From NCBI RefSeq assembly GCF_009830125.1, contig NZ_WUPT01000001.1:1178001-1242000 (forward strand): a stretch of DNA of 64,000 nucleotides, in the 5' to 3' direction. The position numbers and the translations under genes are program-made. Below, piece by piece: positions 43,362 to 51,938 of the stretch. The stretch comes from Kangsaoukella pontilimi. GTDB lineage: Bacteria; Pseudomonadota; Alphaproteobacteria; Rhodobacterales; Rhodobacteraceae. The notes beneath the pieces were generated by a model that was not told the origin of the DNA, did no database searches, and saw only the letters and a list, made by a program, of their open reading frames with translations. Position 1 is the stretch's first letter. Every line of letters starts with the position of its first letter.

Positions 43362-44613
43362 TAGAGACACCCCCTCCACCCCCGCCAGCCTGCGCCGCAC
43401 GCACAGGGGGATGATCCTGTCTCTCATCGAAAGCACGCCCGGCATTTCGCGGTCCGAACTGGCCAAGTCGCTCGGCCTTTCCGAGATGGCCGCCACCCGG
43501 ATCGTGCGCGAACTGATCGCCGCAGACCTGATCGAGGAATCGGACGCGCCACGGGCAAAGCCGTCGGCGCGCCGGAAAAAAAGCGTGGGCCGGCCAAAAA
43601 CCGGACTTCAGGTCGTCTCCGACAGCTTCTTCGCCGTGGGCATCACGGTGTCGGCCTACCACTCCGAGGTCTCGATCTGCGATGGCGCGGGCCAGCAGCG
43701 CGCAAGCAGTCAGCTTGACACCCCTCCCTTCGACAGCGTGACCGATGCCGCCCGGTTTTATGCCGAAGCGCTTCAGCACCTGATTTCGAACTCGGATATC
43801 GACGTGAACCGTATCGTTGGAATCGGCGTAGCCCTCTCGGCACGCACCCTGCCCGATCAGGGCGAGATCGTGCGCTCAGAGTACTTCGGCTGGTCGCGGG
43901 ACGGGGGCGCATTCTGCCGCGAAATCCGCCGGATCATCGACCTGCCCATCGAGATCGAGAACATCGCCAACGCGCTCGCCATTTCCGAGATGCGGTTCGG
44001 CGCCGCCCGCGAGGCACAGGAATTCGCCCTCGTCCACGTCGCCACCTTCGTCGGCGCGAGCATCGTGTCCGAACGACGTGTCGTGCGCGGGCAATCAGGT
44101 ATCTCTGGCCTGATCGGCCATTTCCGTTCGGACGAGCGTGATCTGACCTGCGTCTGCGGCCGGCACGACTGTCTCAATCTGAACGCGACCGGATTCGGGC
44201 TTCTGGCCGGGCACGGTCTTCTGGATCACAAGGCGTTCAACACGGGCAGGCTCACCTACTATGCCTCATCGCTTCTGTCTCTTCTCGAAGACCCGTCCGC
44301 CAAAGAGACCGTTGCCGACGCTGGGGCGAAACTCGCGCCCGCGCTCGACAGCATCGGCAAACTGCTCGGCCCCGAAATGATCATCGTGAGCGGCTATCTT
44401 GGCGCAGACGAGACCTATTTCGACGGCGCAAGCACCGCGCTCGACCGGGATTTCGGCCAGCGGCCCGAACCGGCGTTCACGCTGGTGCGCGGGACCATCG
44501 CTTCCGACCGCGCGGCGGCGCTCCTGGCGTTGCACGCATTCTGCTATTCCGACCGGCTGGACTACGAACGTTTCGCCCGGCTCGCCGAAAATGGGGCCGC
44601 GACTTATGGCTAG
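43351..44613 (+). CDS. ROK-family transcriptional regulator
   Basis: This is a 420-residue NagC/XylR-type regulator. A MarR-like winged helix spans residues of about 15-65 (THRGMILSLIESTPGISRSE, LSEMAATRIVRELIAADLIE), followed by an ASKHA sugar-kinase-like domain with the ROK zinc motif CVCGRHDC and a C-terminal AAALLALHAF. The kinase glycine motif seems degenerate, as expected for a regulator. It is the first gene of a plus-strand operon and overlaps the TRAP permease start by eight bases. The operon codes for TAXI-TRAP uptake, a sulfatase and its activator, so the regulator may sense the sulfated compound or a sugar derived from it. No ribosome site is evident at 43351. Confidence 0.87.
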   Translation: MVINRDTPSTPASLRRTHRGMILSLIESTPGISRSELAKSLGLSEMAATRIVRELIAADLIEESDAPRAKPSARRKKSVGRPKTGLQVVSDSFFAVGITVSAYHSEVSICDGAGQQRASSQLDTPPFDSVTDAARFYAEALQHLISNSDIDVNRIVGIGVALSARTLPDQGEIVRSEYFGWSRDGGAFCREIRRIIDLPIEIENIANALAISEMRFGAAREAQEFALVHVATFVGASIVSERRVVRGQSGISGLIGHFRSDERDLTCVCGRHDCLNLNATGFGLLAGHGLLDHKAFNTGRLTYYASSLLSLLEDPSAKETVADAGAKLAPALDSIGKLLGPEMIIVSGYLGADETYFDGASTALDRDFGQRPEPAFTLVRGTIASDRAAALLALHAFCYSDRLDYERFARLAENGAATYG

Positions 44614-46552
44614 AGCACCCATCCTCCTTCGTGGCCTTGACGCAGTGATCGCCCTCGCGTCGCTCCTTCTGGTCGGGCTCACGCTCTATACCGCGTATTG
44701 GGGCGTCTTTCCCGATGGCATCCAGCGCAGCGCGCATCTTCTGATCATCATGGTCCTGGTCTTCGCCATGGCGCTCAAGGACACGTTCGAACCCGAGCGC
44801 GCCCGCTCCCCGCTCGAGCCAATGCGCCGCATCTGGATCGTGATCGCACTCTGCGCCGCGGTCGTGACCGTCGGCCATCCGCTTCTGAATTTCGAAGCCA
44901 TCGAGAACCGGTATGGCGCCATCACCGATTACGAGATCGTCTTTGGTGTGATCCTTGTCATCGTGCTGTTCGATGCCTGCCGCCGCACGATCGGGCTTCC
45001 CATTGTGCTCTTGGCAGGTGCTTTCCTGCTTTACGGGCTTCTCGGCAACTACCTGCCCGCGCCGCTGTCGCATCGCGGATACTCGGTGCAGCGCGTCGCC
45101 TCTCAGGTCTATCTGGGCGGCGGGGGCATCTTCGGCACGCCCCTCGGCGTCAGCGCCACTTTCGTCACCGGCGTCGTCGTTCTGGGCGCCCTTCTGGAAA
45201 AAACCGGCGCCGGACAGGTGCTGATGGATTTCGCAACCGCACTCACGGGACGGATGCGCGGGGGCCCTGCAAAAGCCGCCGTGGTCGGGTCAAGCCTCAT
45301 GGGCATGATCTCGGGCACGGCGGTGGCCAACGTGCTGACCACGGGTCCGATCTCGATCCCCCTGATGCGGAAAAGCGGGTATCGCAAGGAGGCCGCTGGC
45401 GCCATCGAGGCCGTCGCCTCGACCGGCGGGCAACTCATGCCGCCCGTCATGGGCGCGGCCGCCTTCATCATGGCCGAGTTCACCGAGACCTCCTACCTGA
45501 CGATCGCCAAGGCGGCGTTCCTTCCGGCAGTCATCTTCTACGCCGTCCTCCTCGCCATGGTGCATTTCGAAGCCGCAAAACGGAACATCCCGATCCTCCG
45601 CGATGCGGATTCGGTCACCGACTGGGGGTCCATCCTCAAGCGCTCGTACCTGCTTCTGCCGCTTCCCGTCTTCGTCAGCATGTTGCTGAACGGCTATTCG
45701 ATCATGCTGTCGTCCTTCTGGGCCATCGTCGCCTCGGTTCTCGTCAGCTACCTGAGCCGCGCCAGCGCACTGACGCCACGCCGGATCGTCGAGACTGCTG
45801 TCGCTGCGGCGCAGGCAGTCATACCCGTGGCGCTCGCCTGTGCGGCCGCGGGCGTGATCATCGGTGTGATTACTCTCACGGGCGTAGGGCTGAAGTTCTC
45901 GACCCTCGTGGTCGCGCTCTCGGGTGGCTCGCTGCCCGTTGCGCTGGTCCTCACCATGCTCACCTGCCTCGTCCTCGGCATGGGTCTGCCCACGGCGGCG
46001 GCCTATATTCTGGTGGCGACGCTGGTGGCCCCTGCCCTCGTCGATCTGGGCGTCGGCCTTCTGGCTGCGCACCTCTTCGTTCTCTACTCGGCGATGCTGT
46101 CGTCCATCACGCCCCCGGTGGCACTGGCCGCCTTCGCTGCCGCATCCATCGCCAAGGGCAACCCGCTCACCATCGCGGTTCTTGCCTGCCAGTTCGGCAT
46201 GGCGGCTTTCGCGGTGCCCTATTTCTTCGTCTACGACCCCGCGATCCTCGGCATCGACGTCACACCGGTGCAGATCGTCCTGTCCTTCGTGACTGCGATC
46301 CTTGGCGGGATCTGCGCCAGCGCCGCGATGATGGGGCATTTCTCAACCGGCCTGAACGCCGTGGAGCGTCTCGGTTTCGCCGTGGCGGCAGTGCTCTACA
46401 TGAACTCGGATTGGCGCGTGGACATCGCAGCCACCGTTCTTGCGGGCGCCTTGATCCTCTGGGTGGCGCGCCGCGCCCCCGTTCCAGAAACTCAGAACAA
46501 GAACGCCGGAGACCAACCGGCCGACACACATCCAAAGGGAGACCTCACATGA
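44606..46552 (+). CDS. TRAP transporter permease, fused 4TM-12TM (TAXI type)
   Basis: This is a 648-residue membrane protein in which the small and large TRAP subunits are fused, the form that partners TAXI binding proteins. The N-terminal four helices run to about residue 110. The DctM-like part carries ATFVTGVVVLGALLEKTGAG, SSLMGMISGTAVANVLTTG, VMGAAAFIMAEFT and LVLGMGLPTAAAYILVATLV. The ATG at 44606 overlaps the ROK stop, indicating coupled translation; an earlier in-frame start inside the ROK gene is rejected. It uses a sodium gradient to import an organic acid or similar substrate. The binding-protein gene overlaps its stop by four bases. Confidence 0.92.
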   Translation: MARAPILLRGLDAVIALASLLLVGLTLYTAYWGVFPDGIQRSAHLLIIMVLVFAMALKDTFEPERARSPLEPMRRIWIVIALCAAVVTVGHPLLNFEAIENRYGAITDYEIVFGVILVIVLFDACRRTIGLPIVLLAGAFLLYGLLGNYLPAPLSHRGYSVQRVASQVYLGGGGIFGTPLGVSATFVTGVVVLGALLEKTGAGQVLMDFATALTGRMRGGPAKAAVVGSSLMGMISGTAVANVLTTGPISIPLMRKSGYRKEAAGAIEAVASTGGQLMPPVMGAAAFIMAEFTETSYLTIAKAAFLPAVIFYAVLLAMVHFEAAKRNIPILRDADSVTDWGSILKRSYLLLPLPVFVSMLLNGYSIMLSSFWAIVASVLVSYLSRASALTPRRIVETAVAAAQAVIPVALACAAAGVIIGVITLTGVGLKFSTLVVALSGGSLPVALVLTMLTCLVLGMGLPTAAAYILVATLVAPALVDLGVGLLAAHLFVLYSAMLSSITPPVALAAFAAASIAKGNPLTIAVLACQFGMAAFAVPYFFVYDPAILGIDVTPVQIVLSFVTAILGGICASAAMMGHFSTGLNAVERLGFAVAAVLYMNSDWRVDIAATVLAGALILWVARRAPVPETQNKNAGDQPADTHPKGDLT

Positions 46553-47520
46553 AACTCGACATCAAATCCGCGTTTGTCGCGGCCGCCCTCGTGCTGCCTG
46601 CGGGCGCACAGGCGCAAGACTTCCTGTCCATCGGGTCCTGCCCGGTGACTTGCACCGCCTACACCTGGTCGGCAGGAATCGCCGACGTCATCAACCGAAA
46701 CGTCGACGGCGTGCAGGCCACGGCGGAAGAGACCAAGGGCTACGTCGCCAATATCGCTCTGATGCAGAACGGCGAGCTGGAAGCCTCGATGGCCACGTCA
46801 CTTTCGGCCTATGAGGCCTGGGCCGCCACCGGCAACTATGCGGGCACCGAGCCAGGCAAGATCCTGTCCTGGATGTCGATCGCGCCCGTCGCGATGCATA
46901 TCATCGCTCTGGAAGGTGGCCCGGTGAACAGCGTCGAGGACCTGAAGGGCAAGCGGATCGGCATGGGCCAGCCCGGCGGCGTGTCGATGCTGGATGCCAA
47001 CGTTCTGATGGCCAAAGTCGCGGGCGAGGATTTCGAACCCTTCCGTGTCCGCCTTGGCGACATGGTCGACATGCTGTCCGACGGCAATATCGACGCGGCA
47101 CTCTGGAACGGGTCTTTCCCCTTGGCGCCCGTCATCAAGCTGGCCGCAACCCGCGACCTCAAGCTGATCCCGGTCGAGGATGGCTTCTTCGACGCGCTCC
47201 GCGCCGATTACCCGCCCTATTTCCGGCTCTCCATCCCGGGCGGCACCTATGAGGACGTGGCCGACGACATCCCGACCTACGGTCTTGCCAATGGCCTCGT
47301 CATTTCAGCCGACGTCCCGGAAGAGCGCGTCTACCAGATGACCAAGGCCGTCTTCGAGAACCTCGATGCGCTGGCTGGTGTCCACCCCGCCTTCGGCAAG
47401 ATGTCCAAGGAAACCATTCTGAACGGCTTCGGCTCGCCGCTCCATCCCGGCGCGCTTCGGTACTATCGCGAGATCGGCGTCCCCGGCATCGAGGACTTCG
47501 TCGCGCGCACGGGCGGCTGA
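46549..47520 (+). CDS. TAXI-type TRAP solute-binding protein
   Basis: This is a 323-residue periplasmic binding protein. Residues 1-22 are a signal peptide (FVAAALVLPAGAQA), and the mature start DFLSIGSCPVTCTAYTWSAGIADVIN fits the TAXI family, as do the SMATSLSAYEAW and GKRIGMGQPGGVSMLDANV segments. Two cysteines (SCPVTCTAY) near the mature N-terminus are unusual and may form a disulfide. It delivers the substrate to the fused permease. Known TAXI substrates include glutamate and other carboxylates; here the next gene, a choline-sulfatase-like enzyme, suggests a sulfate ester as an alternative. A nine-pair stem-loop follows its stop. Confidence 0.9.
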   Translation: MKLDIKSAFVAAALVLPAGAQAQDFLSIGSCPVTCTAYTWSAGIADVINRNVDGVQATAEETKGYVANIALMQNGELEASMATSLSAYEAWAATGNYAGTEPGKILSWMSIAPVAMHIIALEGGPVNSVEDLKGKRIGMGQPGGVSMLDANVLMAKVAGEDFEPFRVRLGDMVDMLSDGNIDAALWNGSFPLAPVIKLAATRDLKLIPVEDGFFDALRADYPPYFRLSIPGGTYEDVADDIPTYGLANGLVISADVPEERVYQMTKAVFENLDALAGVHPAFGKMSKETILNGFGSPLHPGALRYYREIGVPGIEDFVARTGG

Positions 47521-47537
47521 CCTCCTAACACCGCCTG

Positions 47538-47561
47538 CCGGGCCGCTTCAGGGCGGCCCGG
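47538..47561 (+). other. Intergenic stem-loop after the TAXI binding-protein gene
   Basis: CCGGGCCGC (47538-47546) and GCGGCCCGG (47553-47561) are a perfect nine-pair stem with a six-base loop. There is no U-run, and the sulfatase gene starts 30 bases later. It may stabilise the binding-protein message or reduce read-through. Confidence 0.6.
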
Positions 47562-47590
47562 ACCCACGCCACCAGACGTCAGGAATACCC

Positions 47591-49153
47591 ATGTCCCGCC
47601 CGAATATTCTCGTCATCCAGGCCGACCAGATGACGGCGCTCTGCCTCTCCGCCTATGGCAAGCCCTACGCGATCACGCCCAATCTCGACAAACTGGCCGA
47701 ACGTGGCACGACCTTCGCCAACAGCTATTGCAATAACCCGGTCTGCGGGCCATCGCGCGCCTCGATGATGACGGGGCGGCTGCCATCCGATGTGGGCGTC
47801 TATGACAACGGCGCGGAATTCCTGCCGTCCGAACCCACCTTCGCCCATTACATGCGCACCCTTGGATACAAGACCGCACTCTCGGGCAAGATGCATTTCG
47901 TCGGCCCCGATCAGCTTCACGGCTTCGAAGAGCGTCTGACGACCGATATCTACCCCTCGGACTTTGCGTGGACCGCCGACTGGTCCCAGACCGACGAGCC
48001 CTATGCCCCCTCCGTCATGAGCCTTCTGAGCGTTGTCGAAGCCGGCTACTGCGAGCGGAACCTCCAGATCGACTATGACGAAGAGGTCTTCCACGCGGCC
48101 AAGCAGGAGCTTTACAACCACGCCCGCTCGACCGACGAGCGGCCGTTCCTTCTTCATGTGTCCTTCACACAGCCACACAACCCCTTCGTGTCAGGCCGCA
48201 AATACTGGGACATGTACGAAGGCGTCGACATCCCCGAGCCCGAGGTCGCGCACATCCCCTACGAGGATCGCGACCCGTGGTCCCAACGCTATTACCTGAC
48301 CATCCGGCAGGACGAATTCGATATCACGCCCGAGCAGCTCTACAACGCGCGCCGCGGCTATTTCGCGATGGTGACCCATATCGACGCGCTCGTCGGCGGT
48401 CTGGTCGAAACGCTGGAGAGCATCGGACAGCTTGAGAACACCTATATCTTCTTCACCTCCGACCACGGCGAGATGCTGGGCGAGCGGGGCATGTGGTACA
48501 AGTTCAACCCCTACGAGGCCTCGGTGCGGGTGCCGCTGATCGCGGTCGGCCCCGGATTCGAAGCCGGCCACAAGGAAGAGGCGCGCGCATCGCTCGTCGA
48601 CCTGCTGCCGACTTTCACCGAGATCGGCAGCGGCGGCACCTTCGACGGCTATGCCGCGCCAGTAGACGGCCGCAGCCTGTTCCATTTGCCGGATGCGGGC
48701 AGCGCGGACGACCGCATCTACATGGAATTCACCGGCGAAGGCCTCTATGCGCCCGCGCTCATCATGATCCAGGGCGACATGAAGCTGGTCCACAGCCGGA
48801 CCGACCCCAAGATGCTGTTCGACATCCGCAAGGACCCGCTGGAACTGAATAACCTCGCAGAAGACCCTGAATATTCGGACGTTCTGTCGTCGATGTGGGA
48901 AGCCATGCAGGCGCGGTGGGACGAAGACGAGCTGGACAAGCGCATCCGCATCTCGCAGCGAAAACGCCTCTTCGTGCATCAGGCGATGAAGCATGGCCGT
49001 TTCCCGACTTGGGATTTCGGCCCCGACTACGACCCGGGCAAGGTCTATGTCCGGGGCGGCACAGACCCCAGCACAACCGCCACCAAGCAGCGCGGCCGGT
49101 TCCCCTATGTGCCGGTCACGCCGCCGCAGCACCCCAGAGCCTCGCGGAAATAG
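47591..49153 (+). CDS. betC: Choline-sulfatase-like type I sulfatase
   Basis: This is a 520-residue sulfatase without signal peptide, so cytosolic. Cys52 in CGPSRASMMTG is the residue converted to formylglycine. ADQM at the N-terminus carries the metal-binding Asp12, and FFTSDHGEMLGERGMWYKF the second metal site. The block GKMHFVGPDQLHGFEERL at residues 99-116 is characteristic of choline sulfatases (BetC), as is the overall length and C-terminal extension. No betaine genes (betA, betB, betI) are in the window, so either choline leaves for another locus or the substrate is a different sulfate ester. The gene is followed by its activating FGE gene. Confidence 0.8.
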   Translation: MSRPNILVIQADQMTALCLSAYGKPYAITPNLDKLAERGTTFANSYCNNPVCGPSRASMMTGRLPSDVGVYDNGAEFLPSEPTFAHYMRTLGYKTALSGKMHFVGPDQLHGFEERLTTDIYPSDFAWTADWSQTDEPYAPSVMSLLSVVEAGYCERNLQIDYDEEVFHAAKQELYNHARSTDERPFLLHVSFTQPHNPFVSGRKYWDMYEGVDIPEPEVAHIPYEDRDPWSQRYYLTIRQDEFDITPEQLYNARRGYFAMVTHIDALVGGLVETLESIGQLENTYIFFTSDHGEMLGERGMWYKFNPYEASVRVPLIAVGPGFEAGHKEEARASLVDLLPTFTEIGSGGTFDGYAAPVDGRSLFHLPDAGSADDRIYMEFTGEGLYAPALIMIQGDMKLVHSRTDPKMLFDIRKDPLELNNLAEDPEYSDVLSSMWEAMQARWDEDELDKRIRISQRKRLFVHQAMKHGRFPTWDFGPDYDPGKVYVRGGTDPSTTATKQRGRFPYVPVTPPQHPRASRK

Positions 49154-49223
49154 AACCGTCCGCTTGCAGAGTTGCGTCCGGTCCGGCCAAATGGCACCGG
49201 ACCGGAAAAGGGCGAAGACCCGA

Positions 49224-50171
49224 ATGAAACCCTGCTGCACCCCTGCCCGCGATGGCAAAGACGCTCCGACGAGCGCGCCAGCCCCGCTCGTAGGCAAAGG
49301 CGAGAGCGAGGCGCCCACCGCGATCCGTATTCCCGGCGGCGAGGCGCTTCTCGGAACGAAATCGCCAGTCTTCCCGCAGGACGGCGAAGGACCGCTTCGC
49401 CGGAAGAAACTCCGCGCTTTCAACATGGACCCGACGACTGTGACGGTGGCGCGGTTCGCCCGCTTCGTCGACGAGACGGGATATGTGACCGAGGCGGAAC
49501 GGTTCGGGAACTCGCTCGTCTTTCAGGGGCTTCTGCCGGAAGGTCACCCGCCGACACAGGCGGTGGCCGAGGTGCCGTGGTGGCGGCTGGTGCCAGGCGC
49601 GCACTGGCGCCGGCCTGTCGGCCCTCTGGGAGAGGACGCAGAAGCCGATCATCCGGTCACCCACGTCTCTTTCAACGACGCACGCGCTTTTGCGGACTGG
49701 GCCGGGGGGCGACTTCCTTCCGAGGCCGAATGGGAACATGCCGCGCGCGGCGGGCTGGGCGATGTCCCCTTCCCATGGGGCGACCAACAGCCAAACGACA
49801 CCGATTTTCAGCCCTGCAACATCTGGCAGGGGCCGTTCCCGAGAGAGGACCTTGCGCTTGACGGCTATGCCGGCACCGCGCCTGCCCGGTCCTTCGAGCC
49901 GAACGGCTACGGTCTTTACAACATGGTGGGCAATGTCTGGGAGATGACGTCGGACACCTTCACGCTTCGAAGCCTGAAGAAGGCCGCCACCGCTCATCAG
50001 GCCGACCGGAAAGGGCATCGGTTGAGCAAGGGCGGCTCGTTCCTCTGCCATCGGAGTTATTGCTTCCGCTACCGGATTGCGGCGCGCAACAGCACGACGG
50101 CGGATTCGTCCACATCACATCTCGGGTTCCGGCTGGTCTATGACGCGGACAGCCGAAAACATGCCTCCTGA
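49224..50171 (+). CDS. Formylglycine-generating enzyme (aerobic sulfatase activator)
   Basis: This is a 315-residue SUMF1/FGE-family protein. The fold landmarks are FNMDPTTVTVARFARFV, DHPVTHVSFNDARAFADWAG, GGRLPSEAEWEHAARGG, NGYGLYNMVGNVWEMTSD and a C-terminal HLGFRLV. The active-site cysteine pair is Cys275 and Cys280 in CHRSYCFRYR, so it is a true FGE and not an iron-dependent or EgtB-type relative. The ATG at 49224 is chosen; an in-frame ATG at 49191 is possible, while the much longer opening overlaps the sulfatase gene. It would oxidise Cys52 of the adjacent sulfatase to formylglycine in the cytosol using oxygen and copper. Confidence 0.9.
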   Translation: MKPCCTPARDGKDAPTSAPAPLVGKGESEAPTAIRIPGGEALLGTKSPVFPQDGEGPLRRKKLRAFNMDPTTVTVARFARFVDETGYVTEAERFGNSLVFQGLLPEGHPPTQAVAEVPWWRLVPGAHWRRPVGPLGEDAEADHPVTHVSFNDARAFADWAGGRLPSEAEWEHAARGGLGDVPFPWGDQQPNDTDFQPCNIWQGPFPREDLALDGYAGTAPARSFEPNGYGLYNMVGNVWEMTSDTFTLRSLKKAATAHQADRKGHRLSKGGSFLCHRSYCFRYRIAARNSTTADSSTSHLGFRLVYDADSRKHAS

Positions 50172-50238
50172 CGTTTGACCCGCACCGCTGCACAAGCCCA
50201 TAGTAGACAAAGACCAAGAAAGCGGGTGACGCAGAAGC

Positions 50239-51117
50239 ATGAGGCATTCCAGCAGTCAGGCGACCACGGCGCTTCCGTATCTTTTGCCGGCCCTGATGGT
50301 CCTTGCGCTCGTGGGTGGTGTGCCGCTTGGCCTCGTGGCCTATTACGCCGTTCATGACACGTTCGGCGGCAATGTCTTTGTCTGGGTGGGCGCCGACTGG
50401 TTCGTCAAGGTCCTGACCTCGCCCGAGTTCTACGCGGCCCTCGGACGAAGCCTTGCCTTCTCGCTGCTCGTCCTGTCGATCCAGATACCCCTCGGCATCT
50501 TCATCGCGCTCCGAATGCCGAAGAGCGGCCCCCTCGTGGCGGCCGGCATCGTCCTTCTCGCGATCCCGATGCTCACACCGCAGATCGTGGTGGGATACCT
50601 CTGGAAGGTCATGGCAGCGCCGGAAACCGGCCTTTTGACTCAGGCGCTTGGCGCGGTGGGCCTGACGCTGGACCCCAACAGCGTCGGCTGGACCTGGGTG
50701 CTTTTGGTGGCGATGGATACCTGGCACTGGACAGGTCTGGTCGTTCTTCTCTGCTACGCGCGCCTGAGAACGATCCCCGATGCCTACTACCAGGCCGCGG
50801 CGGTCGATGGAGCCGGCCGTTGGGCCGTGTTCCGCCACGTGCAGCTTCCGCGTCTGAAGCTGGTGCTGGCCATCGCGCTTCTGCTCCGCTTCATGGACAG
50901 TTTCACACTTTACACCGAGGCTTACGTTATCACCCGAGGCGGCCCCGGCCTCAGCACGGTGTTCCTGTCCCATGAGCTGGTCCAGACCGGCCTGATCCAG
51001 TTCGACCTTGGGGAAGCGGGCGCGATGGCCGTGATCTATTTCCTGATCGTGGTCGTCGTCTCGGCCTTTTTCTATCGGCTGATCGTTCCCGCCCGCGCGG
51101 ACGAGGCCCGCCGATGA
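50239..51117 (+). CDS. ABC sugar/polyol permease, GlpP-like paralogue
   Basis: This is a 292-residue MalF-type permease with six hydrophobic segments. It is a paralogue of GlpP at 54691-55554: compare MDTWHWTGLVVLLCYARL with MDVWHWTSLVVLLCYAGL, and LLRFMDSFTLYTEAY with LLRFMDSFNIYTEPF. The EAA-type coupling loop AYYQAAAVDGAGRWAVF is intact. No ATPase or binding-protein gene accompanies it, and the partner permease overlaps its stop by four bases. It lies 67 bases after the FGE gene. It may borrow the GlpS/GlpT ATPases encoded convergently. The substrate is unknown. Confidence 0.85.
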   Translation: MRHSSSQATTALPYLLPALMVLALVGGVPLGLVAYYAVHDTFGGNVFVWVGADWFVKVLTSPEFYAALGRSLAFSLLVLSIQIPLGIFIALRMPKSGPLVAAGIVLLAIPMLTPQIVVGYLWKVMAAPETGLLTQALGAVGLTLDPNSVGWTWVLLVAMDTWHWTGLVVLLCYARLRTIPDAYYQAAAVDGAGRWAVFRHVQLPRLKLVLAIALLLRFMDSFTLYTEAYVITRGGPGLSTVFLSHELVQTGLIQFDLGEAGAMAVIYFLIVVVVSAFFYRLIVPARADEARR

Positions 51118-51917
51118 CGCCGCGCTTTGCCCTCGCACCCGCGCTCTTCATGGCGCTTGTCATGGTGCCGATCTACTGGCTCATCGCGATCAGCCTGCAG
51201 GACGCGCGAAGCCTCGGCACATCCTTCACCCTGATCCCGGCAAACCCGACGCTCGCCAACTTCCGCTTCATCCTGACCGAGCCCGACTGGTATCTCGGCT
51301 ACCTGAACGCGCTGATCTACGTGCTCATCAATGTGGTGATCTCGGTCGGCGTTGCGCTTCCCGCGGCCTATGCCTTTTCCCGCTTCCGCTTTCCCGGACG
51401 CCGCGCGCTGTTCTTCTCGCTGCTGATGTTCCGGATGATGGTGCCCGCGATCCTGCTGGTGCCCTTCGTTCAGATCTTCTCCGCACTCGACCTGATCGAC
51501 ACGCATATCGCGGTTGCACTGGCGCATTGCTTCTTCAGCGTCCCCATCGCCATCTGGATTCTCGAAGGCTTCATCTCGGGCGTGCCGGTCGAGGTGGACG
51601 AAAGCGCCAGGGCCGACGGTCACAGCACCTGGAGCTTCTTCCGGCGAATACTATTGCCGATGATCGCACCGGGCGTGGCAACGGCGGCGTTCTTCTGCTT
51701 CATGTTTTCCTGGGTCGAGTTCCTGCTGTCGAACGCACTGACAACCATCGACGCCAAACCCTTCGGCGGCATCATGAGCCGCGTGGGCGGCGTGCTATCG
51801 GCACATGTGCCGCTTCTTGCGGCGGCAGGCGTTCTGGGGCTGGTGCCGGGGGTGTTGCTGGCCATCCTGCTCAGGCGGCATCTCGCGCAGGGCTTTTCGC
51901 TCGGGCGGGTATCTTAG
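51114..51917 (+). CDS. ABC sugar/polyol permease, GlpQ-like paralogue
   Basis: This is a 267-residue MalG-type permease, paralogous to GlpQ at 53897-54694. They share LGYLNALIYV/WGYINSIVYV, ALPAAYAFSR, DTHIAVALAH, the EGF-plus-DE coupling loop and AAFFCFMFSWVE. It forms a pair with the preceding permease and ends the plus-strand operon, 21 bases before the convergent M56 gene. Without its own ATPase or binding protein the pair is either an orphan duplicate or a second channel for the glycerol transporter's engine. Confidence 0.85.
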   Translation: MTPRFALAPALFMALVMVPIYWLIAISLQDARSLGTSFTLIPANPTLANFRFILTEPDWYLGYLNALIYVLINVVISVGVALPAAYAFSRFRFPGRRALFFSLLMFRMMVPAILLVPFVQIFSALDLIDTHIAVALAHCFFSVPIAIWILEGFISGVPVEVDESARADGHSTWSFFRRILLPMIAPGVATAAFFCFMFSWVEFLLSNALTTIDAKPFGGIMSRVGGVLSAHVPLLAAAGVLGLVPGVLLAILLRRHLAQGFSLGRVS

Positions 51918-51938
51918 CCCCGCCCGACGCGCCGGCCA

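Noticed and set aside
44698-47520. A 940-codon plus-strand frame joining the TRAP permease region to the TAXI protein
   Set aside because: Its first part is an out-of-frame reading of the permease gene; only the TAXI part from 46549 is real.
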